Source: Culex pipiens pallens
Lineage: Eukaryota; Arthropoda; Insecta; Diptera; Culicidae
Direction: 5' to 3'
Assembly: GCF_016801865.2 (NCBI RefSeq)
Contig: NC_068939.1
Span: forward strand, 125,706,176-125,770,175
DNA length: 64,000 nucleotides
The position numbers were made by a program, and so were the translations under genes. The notes under the pieces are model-generated. The model was not told the DNA's origin and did not search any database. It saw only the letters and a program-made list of their open reading frames with translations. This document shows positions 34,086 to 46,234 of this stretch, piece by piece (within the stretch, counting starts at the first letter, position 1; each line of letters starts with the position of its first letter).

Positions 34086-34129
34086 TTGATTTGCCGTATT
34101 GAGTTACTTTTTAAAAAGGTTCTCTAGTA

Positions 34130-34481
34130 CAGTCCAGACTCGATTATCCGGAGGTCTTGGGAAAATTTCACAGAGAATAATCAAATCTTCGAAAAAAAAT
34201 GTTTTTTTCGTTGTCATATATTTGATTGTCGAGCTTAACCTAACCTACGGTAAAGTGATTTAATCTTTTTAAATCAAAGATGGTGGCGTAAATGGCGGTG
34301 ATGAAATAATGAAAAAATGCATTTTGTTATTTAATAGGCAATCACCACTCAAATTTGACTAAACTGAGGTATTCGAAGTTTATGTTAGAAACATGAAAAT
34401 AAAAAAAATCATGATTCGATTATTTGAACTCCTACACAAATTTTCGGATAATCGAAACTTCGGATAATCGAGTCTGGACTG
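34130..34481. mobile_element. pogo-like MITE with TA target duplication
   Basis: Ends CAGTCCAGACTCGATTATCC and the inverse GGATAATCGAGTCTGGACTG are perfect, with TA at 34128-34129 and 34482-34483. CAGT ends containing GATTATCCG are usual in the pogo/Tigger branch of Tc1/mariner. 352 bp, non-autonomous. Confidence 0.85.
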
Positions 34482-34489
34482 TATTATAA

Positions 34490-35761
34490 GTAAGCATTCG
34501 AACCCCAAAAAAATAAAAATACACTAAAATTGTAAATTGTGGCCAAACAAATGGATCGGTTTTCAACTTAAAAATTGAAAAATTTCGGCCTCTGTGCTCT
34601 CTTTTACTAAGCATTTTGCATCAAAAATTGATTTTAATAATCTTGTTTGAATCTTTAATTTTAAATTTTCTAAATTACAACTATTTCAAAAATGTATATC
34701 TCCATCCTAAACTACAGCACAAAAGATGCCTTTTGTAGTCTCGTAAACATTTAAAAATTTCTTTTAGTTATAAAAAGCATTTTTTTTAATCAGCAGGTCT
34801 GTAAAATTGTATAAATCCTTCTTGTAATGATGTAAAAATGGCTTCTTTTGACAAAATTTCATCCGAATGAGAAAAAAAAAAACAAAATTAAAAATCTCGA
34901 AAAAAATACGAAATTCTAGAGAATTATTCAACATTTAAATTCTGAACAATCGGATTGACCGTCATGCATAATTTCAACGTAATTTTTAAATAATCAAAAT
35001 GTTAGCACACCTAGTAAGAGCTTTTGTTCTAAAATTGTTCTGATTTTTTTTTTAATAAAGAAACATTATTTAAAATTTCAAGTCCAATTTTCTAAATTTT
35101 AAAGTAAAAAGTTTCACAATATGCTTCATTCATTTAAAAAATGGGAAAATATCAATGAATTTATGAAAATACACTTTTCTCCTAAAGTTGTATGTCTTTT
35201 TCCAATCTGTGGTCTCAAAATTCTAAATTTGCAAAACAAAATCTTATAGTCTCCTATTTGATTAAAAATTTAAAAAAATTATCTTGATACAATATATTGA
35301 ATTGATGACAATCAATTAAACAAGTCTTTTTAATGAAAATTTTAATCTTCAATCATTTTTTTGTTGTTATAAAACAATTTGAATTGAAATTTCTATATGC
35401 TTAAAACATTTAATTAATATGTACTTCATCGAAATTCATTTTCATCGAAAGAACTTGTACAATTTGTTGGTATCTATCAAGAATACATTGTGTGTGGTTA
35501 TTTTGGTTACTTTCATTAAATTTTAATTTATTTAATATATTGATAGAAATTTTGTATATTTTTTCCAGCGTAGTTGTGTAGAAGTTTTGAAGAGTTTTAA
35601 ATTTTGTTTTATTTTATTTTGATGAAACTTTTTCCATGCTTCCCCAGTTTTTGCATACATGTCTTTATACAATTTTGGTTATTTATATTTAATAAATACA
35701 AAATGGATACTTAAATATTTAAGAAATCTGAGCAATGTTCTACGAAATCGGTATTTTTTCT
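34490..35761. other. Very AT-rich DNA, nothing recognised
   Basis: Long A and T runs, no ORF of interest, no element boundary. Confidence 0.5.
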
Positions 35762-36815
35762 TAATTTTAATTTTTGTATTTTTTAATCCGGCTGAAACTT
35801 TTTTGGTGCCTTCGGTATGCCCAAAGAAGCCATTTCGCATCATCATTAGTTTGTCCATATACTTTTCCATACAAATTTTTGAACTAGCCATACAAAAATG
35901 ATATAAGAATTTTCAAAAATTTGGTGTCTTCGGCGAAGTTGTAGGTATGGATAAGAACTACATAACAAGAACTTCATATTTTTAAATTGAAAATCGGACA
36001 ATCAGTAGTCGATATTAGAAAATTGTGGGTTTTTTGGGTGAGACTTAAAAAACATCAATTACCCTGTTTTTAAATCTTTTCATGGAAATATCTCAGCAAC
36101 TAAGGGTCGTATCAACAAAGTTCAAAAAAGCAAAATATAGATAATTTTCTCAGCTTTTCAATTTTCAAAGCTGGGCAAACATGGGCACTAATTTAAAAAA
36201 AAATTACTACGATTATTTTCAAAAAAATTACCTAAAAATGGTTATAACTTGAAAACGGTGCACTTTATCAAAATTTCACTAAAGTACTTTTTGATTGCAA
36301 ATTTGATTTTACATCGAAAAATGAAAAATTGATAAATTTTTGCGACCAGTATTTTGATTTTTTTTTTAAATCGGTTTTGATTCAAAAATTCATAACTCGG
36401 TCAAAGATTTTTTGCCCATTCTGGAAATTTCTGAAAAGTTGGCATTTGATGTCCTCTAAAACACATCAGAAAATAAAAATAATAAAAAATAGTGTTTTTT
36501 TGCAAATCAAGTTTTAGTGACAAAAAGTGAAATTAAAAATCACCTAAAAATTTATTACCGTGTATCATTTTTTTTAGTGTAGTCCGAAGACACCAATTCG
36601 ATCCAAAAATTCCTTCAAAAGATACAGATTTTTAAAATTTCATATATCATTTTTGTATGGACAGCTGCCAAATTTGTATGGAAGAGTACATGGACAAACT
36701 AATGATGAAAAGGTTTCTTTGGGCATTCCGAAGGCACCAAAAACGTTTCAGCCGGATTAAAAAATACAAACAAAATCGTATGACCGAAATTTCAGAGAAT
36801 TGCTCATCTGTAAAA
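35762..36815 (+). repeat. Family X/Y copy with inverted arms
   Basis: 36000-36815 is the most complete, uninterrupted family X copy. In addition 35762-35965 is the inverse of about 36590-36775 (AATCCGGCTGAAAC against AGCCGGATTAAAAA, and CATACAAATTTTTGAA against the matching block). Family X therefore has inverted arms of roughly 190 bp and may itself be an old foldback-type element. ORFs here (35659-35901 and 36329-36517) are repeat readings. Confidence 0.6.
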
Positions 36816-38195
36816 AATTGTAAGTAAATTTAGATTGATTGAGTGTCTTCGACAAAGCTGTTAATCATGACTGCTGAAGAAAAAACGTTTCTTGTTTTTT
36901 ACATGTTAAGGATTGCAGGACTGTAAATTTGAATTTCTGGCAAAATATGAATTTTAAAAAGCATCGAAAAACGGTTTTATAAAGCATAAATTTATGACAT
37001 GGTGCAAAATCAAATTCGGAAATCGAAAATTACCTGGCGGTTTTGTTATAAAGTGATCCTTCTTTAAATTTGTAAAATTTTCTTTGCTTCTCAATATAAT
37101 GTAGATTTTTTTGTTTTCTATTTATTTAAAAATGCTCGAAATTCTTCACTTTCACGTTCGTCCCATGCTGTGTACTCAATAATTTAAAAAATCTATTTAT
37201 TTTTTGAAAAAAAAAAAACTTTGTTCAATCTTTTTTTATCTATTAAAAAAAAATGATTGTACTATAACTGCAGCATGCAGTTGATTTTTTTCGCTTTGGG
37301 TGCATCAAACTATTTTTAGATTCATATTTAAATGCTTTTATAACTTACCATACCACGGGCAATAAATCATATGTTAGTAAAAATCGACTTCCAAATAAAA
37401 TTCACATAAATCCTCTAGTCCAGACTGTGCCAACATAAATCAATTATGCACGCTGTAAACCCCCTCAACCGCCAAAAATGTGTTCACCCTCTTCAAACCA
37501 GTTTGTAACGCATAAATCCATTGCTCTTTCATTGCCCAATTTGTCACCAGCAAATTTCGCGTAAACACCCTCCTCGCTGACCATTACAAATCTTGCCGAG
37601 CTTTTCTCCACCGTCCAGTCCACGCCAACCTGCAAACACCTCCGAAATTACTTCACTTTTCATTGTTTCATCAACCTCTCTCGGTGGTCAGTGGGAAAAT
37701 TTCTGCAACATCTTCTTCTGCTTGTTCTTCTTCTTTCGTCGCCCCATCGCTTCCTCGTGCACTAATTTAAATCATCACCAGGTTGGAGCTTTTCTTGGGC
37801 CCTAACTTGGTCGGAAAAACAAAAGACCTGCCCGCGCGCCCTGGTCGTCACTTATAGTAGTCACACTGCAGTGTATTGCTTCAGCCGTACTTCCAATAGC
37901 ATAGCACTTCTGAAGTTGGTTGATATTTAGGCTCCAACTTCTCTCGACAAGATCTTCTCCAAGTTGCATCACATAGTCACAACACTCCACCAACCAACGT
38001 TTCTTGGTAGATCTACGACCTAGCCTATCCGCGCGCTAAGCAGAAGCTGCAGAAGAATGCAAATCAGCACCTTAAACGCCTCAAGGGGGAAACTAGTAGA
38101 GGGTGCATCCTCCCTCAAACCACACACACACAAACTCACAAACTCCTCCAAACCAAGCAAAACGAACAAAACGATCGATTTATGGCATTTCTTAC
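36816..38195. other. AT-rich DNA grading into a GC-richer island
   Basis: No element boundary. From about 37430 the composition rises in GC. This would be the start of the intron that follows the candidate exon at 38196-38409 on the minus strand. Confidence 0.35.
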
Positions 38196-38409
38196 CGAAC
38201 ACTGAACACTGAGCGCCCAAGTACCGAACTCTACTACGGTGAGGCACTGAACACCAGGACCGTCGCCAACTCTTCTCCAACGACAACTCAAAGAACGTCA
38301 GCGGGAAGAAGATGCGGTGAAAATTCTAAGCTCCTGAAGATCAGGAATTGAGCGAGCGCGCGCGCGTGTACGACACGACCGTTTTCGGTGAGGATTCGTT
38401 GGAAACTGA
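38196..38409 (-). other. Candidate non-coding first exon with initiator and splice donor
   Basis: On the minus strand an arthropod-type initiator TCAGT (38409-38405) is followed by 214 bp without any ATG and then a donor TTCG|GTAAGA (GT at 38195-38194). The region around it is GC-rich, non-repetitive and contains GA and GCGC tracts (38350-38540), as promoters often do. No TATA box was seen. GTGAGG donors on the plus strand near 38387 make the opposite direction possible. Confidence 0.3.
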
Positions 38410-39327
38410 TCGTCGCAAATGTGCCGGGTCTACTACGACGGCGACGTCGATCGGCGAGATCAACGTGTGACACTACAGGCGTTGTTGTGGTAGTAGCAGA
38501 CTAAGTTGATCTCGCGCGCGCTCTCTCGTAGTAGGCTAGTAGTGTACGCACGCGACTCGGATGCAAAGCATGGAGATCTTTAAACGGCTGCTGCGATCGG
38601 TGGTTTCTGAGAGAGAGCGAATTTGGGGAGTGAAGGAGATATGCCGGCTCACTGCGTGAGCTTGAGTTGTGAGGGAGTGAGATAATCAATTGGGGGTTAT
38701 CGGCTCACTAGATTTAAGTTTGGTGAGATGAAGGAGGAGCGAGCTTTTAGAGAAAGAGAGTAGACAAAACATTTTAAAATATTAACTCGTTTCCTGAGGA
38801 AAAGCTCATTTGTATAAGATAAGATTGTTTTCACAATATTGTGTAATAAGCCAGACAAACGAAAAAGTACGTATTTTTTATCTGTTGGCCGCTGGTTATC
38901 AATTTTCTATTTTCTATCATTCGATAAAATATTAATATTTAACTAACTTTAATGTTTCAAAAACCCCTGATATGAGCTCCACTACTAATCAAAATATGTT
39001 ATCAACAAATATTGGTATATTTAGAAGAGTGTAACAAAATGACTGTGCCTAAATCCAAAGTTTGAGCTTGATTGGACGTAACAGAAGCTGGCCTGAAATG
39101 GCTGAGAGTTTTATATAGATCAAATTTAGAGGAGGTTTATAAAAAAAACACTGCCAAAGTTTAACCTTGAAAATATGACATTTTTAAAATCACTGACAAA
39201 GTCAAGTAAAACAAAACAAATGGCTTTTTTAGCAAATTTCTAGATCAAGGTTAGTCTAAAAATGGGGATGAGTTGTAAAGGATTAAAGCGATGAATGGAG
39301 AAGCGGATTCGAGAGCGAGAAATGAAA
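38410..39327. other. GC-rich promoter-like DNA, then AT-rich DNA
   Basis: 38410-38760 has GAGAGAGAG and alternating GCGC/CTCTC tracts and may be core promoter or enhancer DNA for the exon above. No gene in the remainder. Confidence 0.35.
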
Positions 39328-39920
39328 CAAGGGGTTTCCAGCATCGTGGCAGACTGGTCACTAATCCGGAATTACTTGGAATTTGAGCAAGTAATTCTGT
39401 AATTCCGGATTTACTGAGTAATTCCAGAGTAATCCTGGTAATTCCTAATAATCCCAGTAATCCTGGTAATTCCATGATTCTTGTTTGTGAAAACATACTT
39501 CAGAAAATAATAAAATATTAAAAAATAACTGTTTAAAAGATAATTTCGATAAACCTTTTATAATTCTATTTATTGCCTATTAATTTTCATGTATGAAACC
39601 AAAGTTACAGCTAGTACGGGATCATCTGGTTTTTGGTAAGTAATTCAGTAATTCCAGAATTACTCCGCAATTCTGCAGTAATTCCTATAATTCTGGAATT
39701 ACCTAGTAATTCCGTAGTAATTCGAGTAATTCCATAGTTACTCAGTAATTCGTGTATTTCCCATTAATTCAAGTAACTACTAGTAATTCTTAAAAGGTAA
39801 ATCGGCAGAATGCATTTTGCTTTTCCTTGATGCTTTTTATGGTTGTAAGAAGTACAGAGCGGATTCGAAATGTCCGCCAATTTGGATGCTCTCTAATTCA
39901 AATGTATTCGGATGAAAAAC

Positions 39921-40494
39921 ACTCAAACGTCAAAATCAGTTGTCAAACTGACGTTGATGTTTACCACATTATTCGATGATTTCCAAGTAGGGCGTCCAAT
40001 TTTCCAGGGTTTTGAGTTTACCGGAAAACGGAAAAAATATATTTTTTATCCCGGGAAATTTTTGAAAACGTCATGAAATCTATGTTTTCTTTATATTAGT
40101 TATGTTTTTAAAATCAAACTATTAGCACAATACTATTAAAATCAATCTAAACAGGGATAGCACTTTTAGATAGTTTTGAAGATTTTTTTTCTTCTTTGTT
40201 GTGCTTTGAATTTTAAATGCACTCAAACGCCAAAATCAGTTTTCAAAATGATGTTGATAATTACCCAATTGTTCGATGATTTCCAAGCAGGACGTCTAAT
40301 TTTCCCAGGTTTTGAGTTTCCCGGAAAACGGGAAAAATATTTATTTATTCCCGGGAAGTTTTTAGTTTTTGAAAAAGTCATAAAATCTATGTTTTCTTTA
40401 TATTTGTTATGTTTTTCAAGCTTTAAATTTATAGAATTAGCTCAATACTATTAATATCAATCTAAACAAGGATAGCAGTTTTTAGATAACTTAA
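39921..40494 (+). repeat. 300-bp tandem duplication
   Basis: ACTCAAACG-T/C-CAAAATCAGT starts at 39921 and 40221, a period of 300 bp. The second unit continues after the TTAA element at about 40966-41010 (TGTTGTGCTTTGAATTTTA, matching about 40197-40215). Both units contain CCCGGGAA motifs. Confidence 0.8.
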
Positions 40495-40961
40495 CATTCC
40501 AACGCCCAAGGCTCCAAAAAAGTTGGAACGGTAACTTCAACTCGCTGGTTCTCGGGCATAACTCAACCAATCAAGATGATTCTTCTTTCCAGTGATTTGT
40601 TAGATGTTTAGATGATTATAGAACTTTGCAGAACTTAATTCGATCAAATCTGTAATTTTTGCGATCAAAAACATCGTTCCAACTTTTTTTTTTTCGCGTG
40701 TAAAAAAAATCGCCAAAAATTACGCGGCGGCAGTCGTTTTAAAAAAGGTGGAACGATGTTTTTGATCGCAAAAATTAAAGAATTGATCGAATTAAGTTCT
40801 GCACAATTTTAGGATCTAGACATTCTTACAAATCACTGGAAACAAGAATTGTCCCGATTGGTTGAGTAATGCCCGAGAACCAGCGAGTTGAAGTTACTGT
40901 TCCTCTTTTTTGGGAGGCTTGGGCGTCTGTGTAAGTTGGACATGCGTTGGGCGTTCCAGTG
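40495..40961. mobile_element. TTAA-flanked foldback element (piggyBac-type)
   Basis: TTAA at 40491-40494 and 40962-40965. Ends CATTCCAACGCCCAA and the inverse CACTGGAACGCCCAA. Long inverted arms contain AACTCGCTGGTTCTCGGGCAT and its inverse. The left arm lacks about 30 bp present on the right. 467 bp; it split the second 300-bp unit and is therefore younger than the duplication. Confidence 0.8.
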
Positions 40962-41539
40962 TTAAACAAATTTTTGCTGTTCTCTGTTGTGCTTTGAATT
41001 TTATATGCACCACATTTCTAATTCAAATTAAATAAGTATCTTATAAATATTTATTTTTTATTTATTTCTATATGACATGAATAAAACAGCTTGAAAATTG
41101 GTTTAAGATGTCTAAGAACAAAAATGACAACAAATAAAATGGTACCAATTTATGTAAATTTTAGAAAAGTTTAAACTTATTAATTGTAATACTAATGTAA
41201 TTTCCAGGCCAAATTATGATTTTTGTTTAATTTCGGAAATTCCCCGTACAACATATAAAAATCCCGGGAATTTTGTGCCGGGAATTCCCGGGATGGACGT
41301 TCTATTGCCAAGCACGTGGTTTTGTGCATTTGACAGCTGTCATTCGATCCAATTCTCAATATGCTGGAACCTAGGCAGTAATTCCAAGTTATTTTTATAA
41401 ATTTGAGCAATGCTGCGTGGTTTCTGGAAATCCCAAGTAATTCTGGGAAATCAAAGTAATTCATGACATATTGCCAGTAATCCTGGTAATTCCATTTAGA
41501 CTGGTCAGTAATCCTTGATGCTGGAAACCCCTTGAAATG

Positions 41540-44300
41540 AAAGTTCTCCCATAATTTGTAGAAAAATGGCTCGAATGGAAGTGTATAATGAAAAAATAAC
41601 ATTGATTATGCTGGTACATATATTTTGAAAGTTTTTGTCACCCCCCTACGAAAACGGCCCGAAAAATCAGGGGGCAAACATTTTTTTTAAGCTTCAAAAT
41701 TTCGATAGAATTTTAAGTGCAACCCAGTCACGACGTTTTAGCAGGATGTTTTTGTGGCTTGGCTGCTGTGTGGATTCTTTATTTTGAGTTTTTGTTCCTC
41801 AACGAAAAGAAAGTTGTGCTAAGCCATTTTAGTTCGAAATAGTGAAATTATGGTGAAACTCAACTCGTTCCTGGAAATGAAGAATTCGAGGAAGAGTTAG
41901 ATAAATTGTGTTGTGTAAAAGTTACATTAAAGAGTGAACCAAAATAAGTTCCGGTGAGCTCTTTTCGGTGGATTGCGTAAAACTCGATCATCTGTTCAAG
42001 ATAACACACCACAGGATCGTGTCCGCGGCTGCCAAGGAAAACTTTCCAGAAGACTCGCCAGGATATGTGTCAGATCGGCAAGCGGAATATCAAGCTGTCC
42101 GTGATTTGGGAAACGCAGCTGGCCGTCCGGACCCGTACGACTAAAAGTAGCTGACAACGTCCGGATGCTTAGGAGCAGCCGATAAAGAGGGCTACCGGGA
42201 TTCCAGCAACTGGGTGACATCTATCCGAACTGAAACTGTAAAATTGTGCCTACTTATTAACAACCATTAAATACGCGCTGATCCCTGTTTTGCCCGATGG
42301 GATTGGAAGTCTAAAGATAGGTCGAGGACTCTTCTGGTTCTTGGTCTATGTTTGGGCGGGGCCAGACAATGCCCAATGAACTCGGAATTGGACAACAAGG
42401 AGCTCTGTCATTCTGAAACGGGTCATTGGAAGCAGCGCGAGGGCTGTCACCACCTTATAGCCCGCCAGCCTATCGAACTCCCCTATGGTTAAGTGAGATG
42501 GCTTAAGCGCCACTCCAGAAGGAGACCATCCACCTGTTTGTCGGTTTGCCCAGCCGTAGAGACCTCTCGAGGGGGGTTCAGTAATCCCGTTTCGGGACAG
42601 GGAGTTCTGTGGGGGTGTAAGACGCGTCGGAGGTACTCCGACTAGCGTACCAAGCCACTACCCAGGAAGGGTAGCTGAAAAAGAAACCGGAAACGGACTG
42701 GAGACCTCAGGGCGTGTTTCATCACCTGCGGCCTTCAACAGTCCACCTGAAACAGATCTGCAAGAAAAATAGCCAATGGTCCAAGGGATTCGGAGCCCTG
42801 ACTCCAGTAGAAAAATAAAGTAAAATAGAATAATGAAAGAAAATCTACATTTATTGAATCGGCCGCGAATCAAAACATGAGTCGACTCTCTCGGTCACCC
42901 TAGCATAAGTGGTTTATAGCTACTGTGTGTCTAGTTTAAGTGCAGCGGGAAAAACATTTGTAGTGTTTTGTGTTCGTTTATTTACAGTGAGTCATACATG
43001 TTTCGTACGTACGTTTGTGTTTGCCGGCGATCCTCCCCTCTTCCTTTCCCTGAGATCCTGTTACTTCAGTTCAGATTCTACCGTGTGTTTGTCTTCCTTC
43101 TTCTCTCTTCTTCTTCCGGTTTAGGTGTGTGTGCTATGTGCGTTTTAAGTATTCATTTTTGACGTGTCGGAACAATCTCGACGCGCAGCGCCGCGCTACT
43201 TAGTTGGTAAGGTTGGTAGCGGGCGAAAAGGTGTGGGCCATGGTCTTACCACTGGTGCATGCTGTACTCACGGTTTGCGTTCGCTGTCGACGATCACGTG
43301 GTCGTCTCTACCTGTTCTGCTGCTGCTGGTCGGTTTCGAAGAAACTCGGTGGTTTGGTGGTCTTGCTGTGGACGGCGTCTACGACGTCATCACTTGCTGC
43401 TGCTGCTGTTGCTGCTCTCCGGTTAGAACCGGACGGGACTCGAGCACGTGGTTGGTCGCACCTGCGAGGGAACCTCGACGACCTACGTTTGAAGATCTGC
43501 TGCTGCTCGGCGGGAACGCCGCTTAGCTTGTCCTCGGCTGCTGCCGGTTCGCGTGTCCGCCTTCGAGGCCGGACTTCTCTCCCTCTTCACTCACGTGGTT
43601 TCCTAACCTTCCAGGTTAGGTTGATGGCGGTTGGCGATCGCGATGGCGGATGCTGATCGCGATGGCGGTTGATTCAAGGACGCTGCGGTGACGGTTGCTA
43701 CTGTCCTGTTACGGCGTGGCCGTACAGTTCCGCTGCCGAGCGCGGTTTGGCGAGCGCTGGCCTTCGGCGGCGTGGGCGTTGCGGCCGGATCGAAGCGGTA
43801 GATGGTCCCCGGTAGTTCGGGCCGTCTGTGACGAGCGTGGCGGTGGACGCAGAGCTGGTCACGGGATAGAAGTTAGGCTTCGCACTGGGCAGGTGACCAC
43901 GAGGTGGCCAACGACAGCACTTACCAGGATTTCTGGAACGCACATGCACGGCAGAATTTCACACACGCACACGACACGGCACTAGTTCGAACTACTAATC
44001 TCGCTAAACTAGCTAACAGGGAAAGGACAGAGCAACACATTACACTAGAGATAACCTAAAAGACAAACTCATGGGAAATAGAAAACCTACAATTTAATCA
44101 CGAGACGCGCACAATCGAGGGCCACTGGTGCCTCTTCCGCGGAACTGATAAAAGTGCGATTGTCCACGATCCATATAAAAAAGTTTTTTTTGCATGGACA
44201 ATTGTCCACGAGAGGGGGCGGGTAACAGATTCCCAAAAAATTGTCCACGTGGTTTATGGATGGTCCCTTTGTTGATAGAACAGATAATTTCTGAGACACA
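41540..44300. other. GC-rich region, function unknown
   Basis: Non-repetitive within the window. 42005-42144 can be read as about 45 codons ending TAA with rather protein-like composition (SPGYVSDRQAEYQAVRDLG), possibly a remnant of a processed gene. 43160-43990 is CG-rich with CTG runs and overlapping ORFs of 96-150 codons of low complexity. 44155-44260 repeats TTGTCCACG three or more times. No gene could be supported. Confidence 0.35.
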
Positions 44301-45590
44301 GACGCTTAAAGTTATAATATTATGAAAGCAAGTGTTTTTTTTTCAGTGCCTTGTAAGGTGGCCCTCACTTTTCAACTGATCTTAGAAATTTTTGGTTCGA
44401 TTTTCAAAGTCAAAAATTTAGACTTATGTGAAATTTTCTGATCTTGTCAATAAAAACATTTTCATAATTTCAAACCCAAGCTACAATTCAATAAGGGATA
44501 TAAACACTTATACTGGACATTTTCAAAAGTAAGGGTTGATTTTGAAATTATGGAAATACTAGAAAAAATAGCTTGTTACGTGACACAGAGAAAATCACAT
44601 TTTTCACAATAAAAAAAAACTTCAAGCGGCTGTATGTTGGTAAATAGCAGTCCTATCAATACGGCCTTAAAAAAATGTTAGAAATTTTCTCGGCAATATT
44701 ATGTGCAGGGGTTTTTATTATAAAATATTTTTAGATTGGAAAAAAACCAAAACATGCTTATAACTTGAACAGAATGCAATTAACCAAAGAATGTGCAAAG
44801 TCAATTTTGATTGCAAATTTCATTTTATATCTGAAAGTTAATTTTAAAATACGGATTTTAAAATACTACACTTTTTATTTTTTTTATTTATTTTTATATT
44901 TTATATTACTTTTTATTCAGGCTATTGCAAATATTATTTTATGTTTTTAAATTTTCCCAAAAAATCGGGCGGTATTTTTTTTTCATGGATAAACAAATGT
45001 TATTGAATCTAAAAAGTGTTCAATACATCGTTAATTTTACATTTTATTTCGTATTTTAAATAAAACATGGCAACATTATGCTTTGGAGATGTTATGAAAT
45101 ATGGCACCTTAGATCAGAAATAAAAGCAAAACTTTTTTTATGTTTTCATTCATTTTGGACTCATTTCATTTCATTTTGGTTTTTAGGAATTCGACTTTTA
45201 ATGATAAAAAAATAAATTATAAAAGAGTATAACTATTTTTTATGAGTATTCCTGCCCTATATTCTTATTTTAGGTCCTACAACTGTGTGGAAGACACAGA
45301 ATCTGAAGAAAACTATGTCCCTAGATAAAAATGTTCGAATATTTACATACCGTAAACCGGGGTGACATTGATAGGATTTTAATTTATTTTTGGAATATTT
45401 AGGCCAGGCAACACAAAGTCCATGCATAATATTTGAAAAAAAAAAAAATCTCAATAACGTTTTAAAAAATGTTACGTTAAAAATTCTTAGTTTGAATTCC
45501 GGGAGGACTTTGATAGTCATAGTTTTTTTCTTGTTAAAATCAGATTGAAGGTGTTCAAACTTTATTTTTACGTCGAATGTAGCATATCTA
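44301..45590. other. AT-rich DNA with diverged family X sequence
   Basis: 44615-44860 (TATCAATACGGCC, ATAACTTGAACAGAATGC, TTTGATTGCAAATTTCATTT) parallels family X. No gene. Confidence 0.45.
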
Positions 45591-45612
45591 AGGTTGCTGA
45601 TAAAGTTTTTAA

Positions 45613-46212
45613 TCTAATCTAATCTAATCTAATCTAACACAAACGCAGCCAGTCCGATGAAAGCATGCTGGAAAGTCTTGTGATTAGATTACGCCCCAAG
45701 CACTTTTCTTGTCATTATTAATAATTGCAGTACATCCGAGAACACCCGAAAATATATTGCAAAAATTAAAGCGGCCAGCCCTACTACGTTGTGTTTACCG
45801 CAGAGAGGATTCTGAGAACGGATCACATTTCACAGAATCTACAGGGGAGGAGGATGCGTGGACATACCGTACCAAACGCTCCAGTTTACAGTTTCATATG
45901 TGTTTTGTATAATGTGTTAAGTGTAAAATATAGTGTGGTTATATAATCAATTAAATATAATAATGCAATATAATGATCATTTAATAAAATCCTATATATA
46001 ATAACCACGCACCCAAGCACACAAACAGTGACACAAAAGAAATGAAAATGAGCATGCAAAACAAGACAGCGCGTCCCCGTGTTTAGCGCACTAATGATGC
46101 CATTATTTAATTATAATAACCACGTACCCAAACACACAAACAGCGACACAAAAGAAATGAAAATGAGCATGCAAAAACAAGACAGCGCGTCCCCGTGGTC
46201 AGCGCACTAATG
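45613..46212 (-). mobile_element. 600-bp non-autonomous non-LTR element with (AGATT)n tail and 5' tandem monomers
   Basis: A 22-bp direct repeat starting AGGTTGCTGATAAAG flanks it (45591-45612 and 46213-46234). On the minus strand it ends GTTAGATTAGATTAGATT (plus-strand AATCT repeats at 45611-45638), a microsatellite tail. Its 5' end (46001-46212) holds two tandem 115-bp units (ATAACCACG at 46001 and 46116), resembling the repeated promoter monomers of some LINEs. No ORF2. The 67-codon plus-strand ORF at 45709-45912 is antisense to the insertion. Confidence 0.8.
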
Positions 46213-46234
46213 AGGTTGCTGATAAAGTTTTTAA

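Larger units (their letters stand above)
39328..41538. mobile_element. 2.2-kb composite bounded by CAAGGGGTTTCCAGCATC inverted ends
   Basis: CAAGGGGTTTCCAGCATC (39328-39345) occurs inverted near 41517-41536, each followed inwards by GACTGGTCA-CTAATCC or its partner. Inside are GTAATTCC-rich stretches (39345-39480, 39640-39785 and 41390-41515), a 300-bp tandem duplication and a TTAA element. No ORF of a transposase. The class is not recognised; the symmetry suggests a single mobile unit. Confidence 0.5.

Noticed and set aside
41996..42220. Short peptide-like reading near 42005-42144
   Set aside because: Composition looks protein-like but there is no start, family resemblance or splice support, so I mention it only in the region note.
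43164..43656. Overlapping 120- and 150-codon ORFs in GC-rich DNA
   Set aside because: Low-complexity Cys/Leu/Ser/Arg readings of CTG-rich DNA in two frames; GC-rich DNA has few stops.
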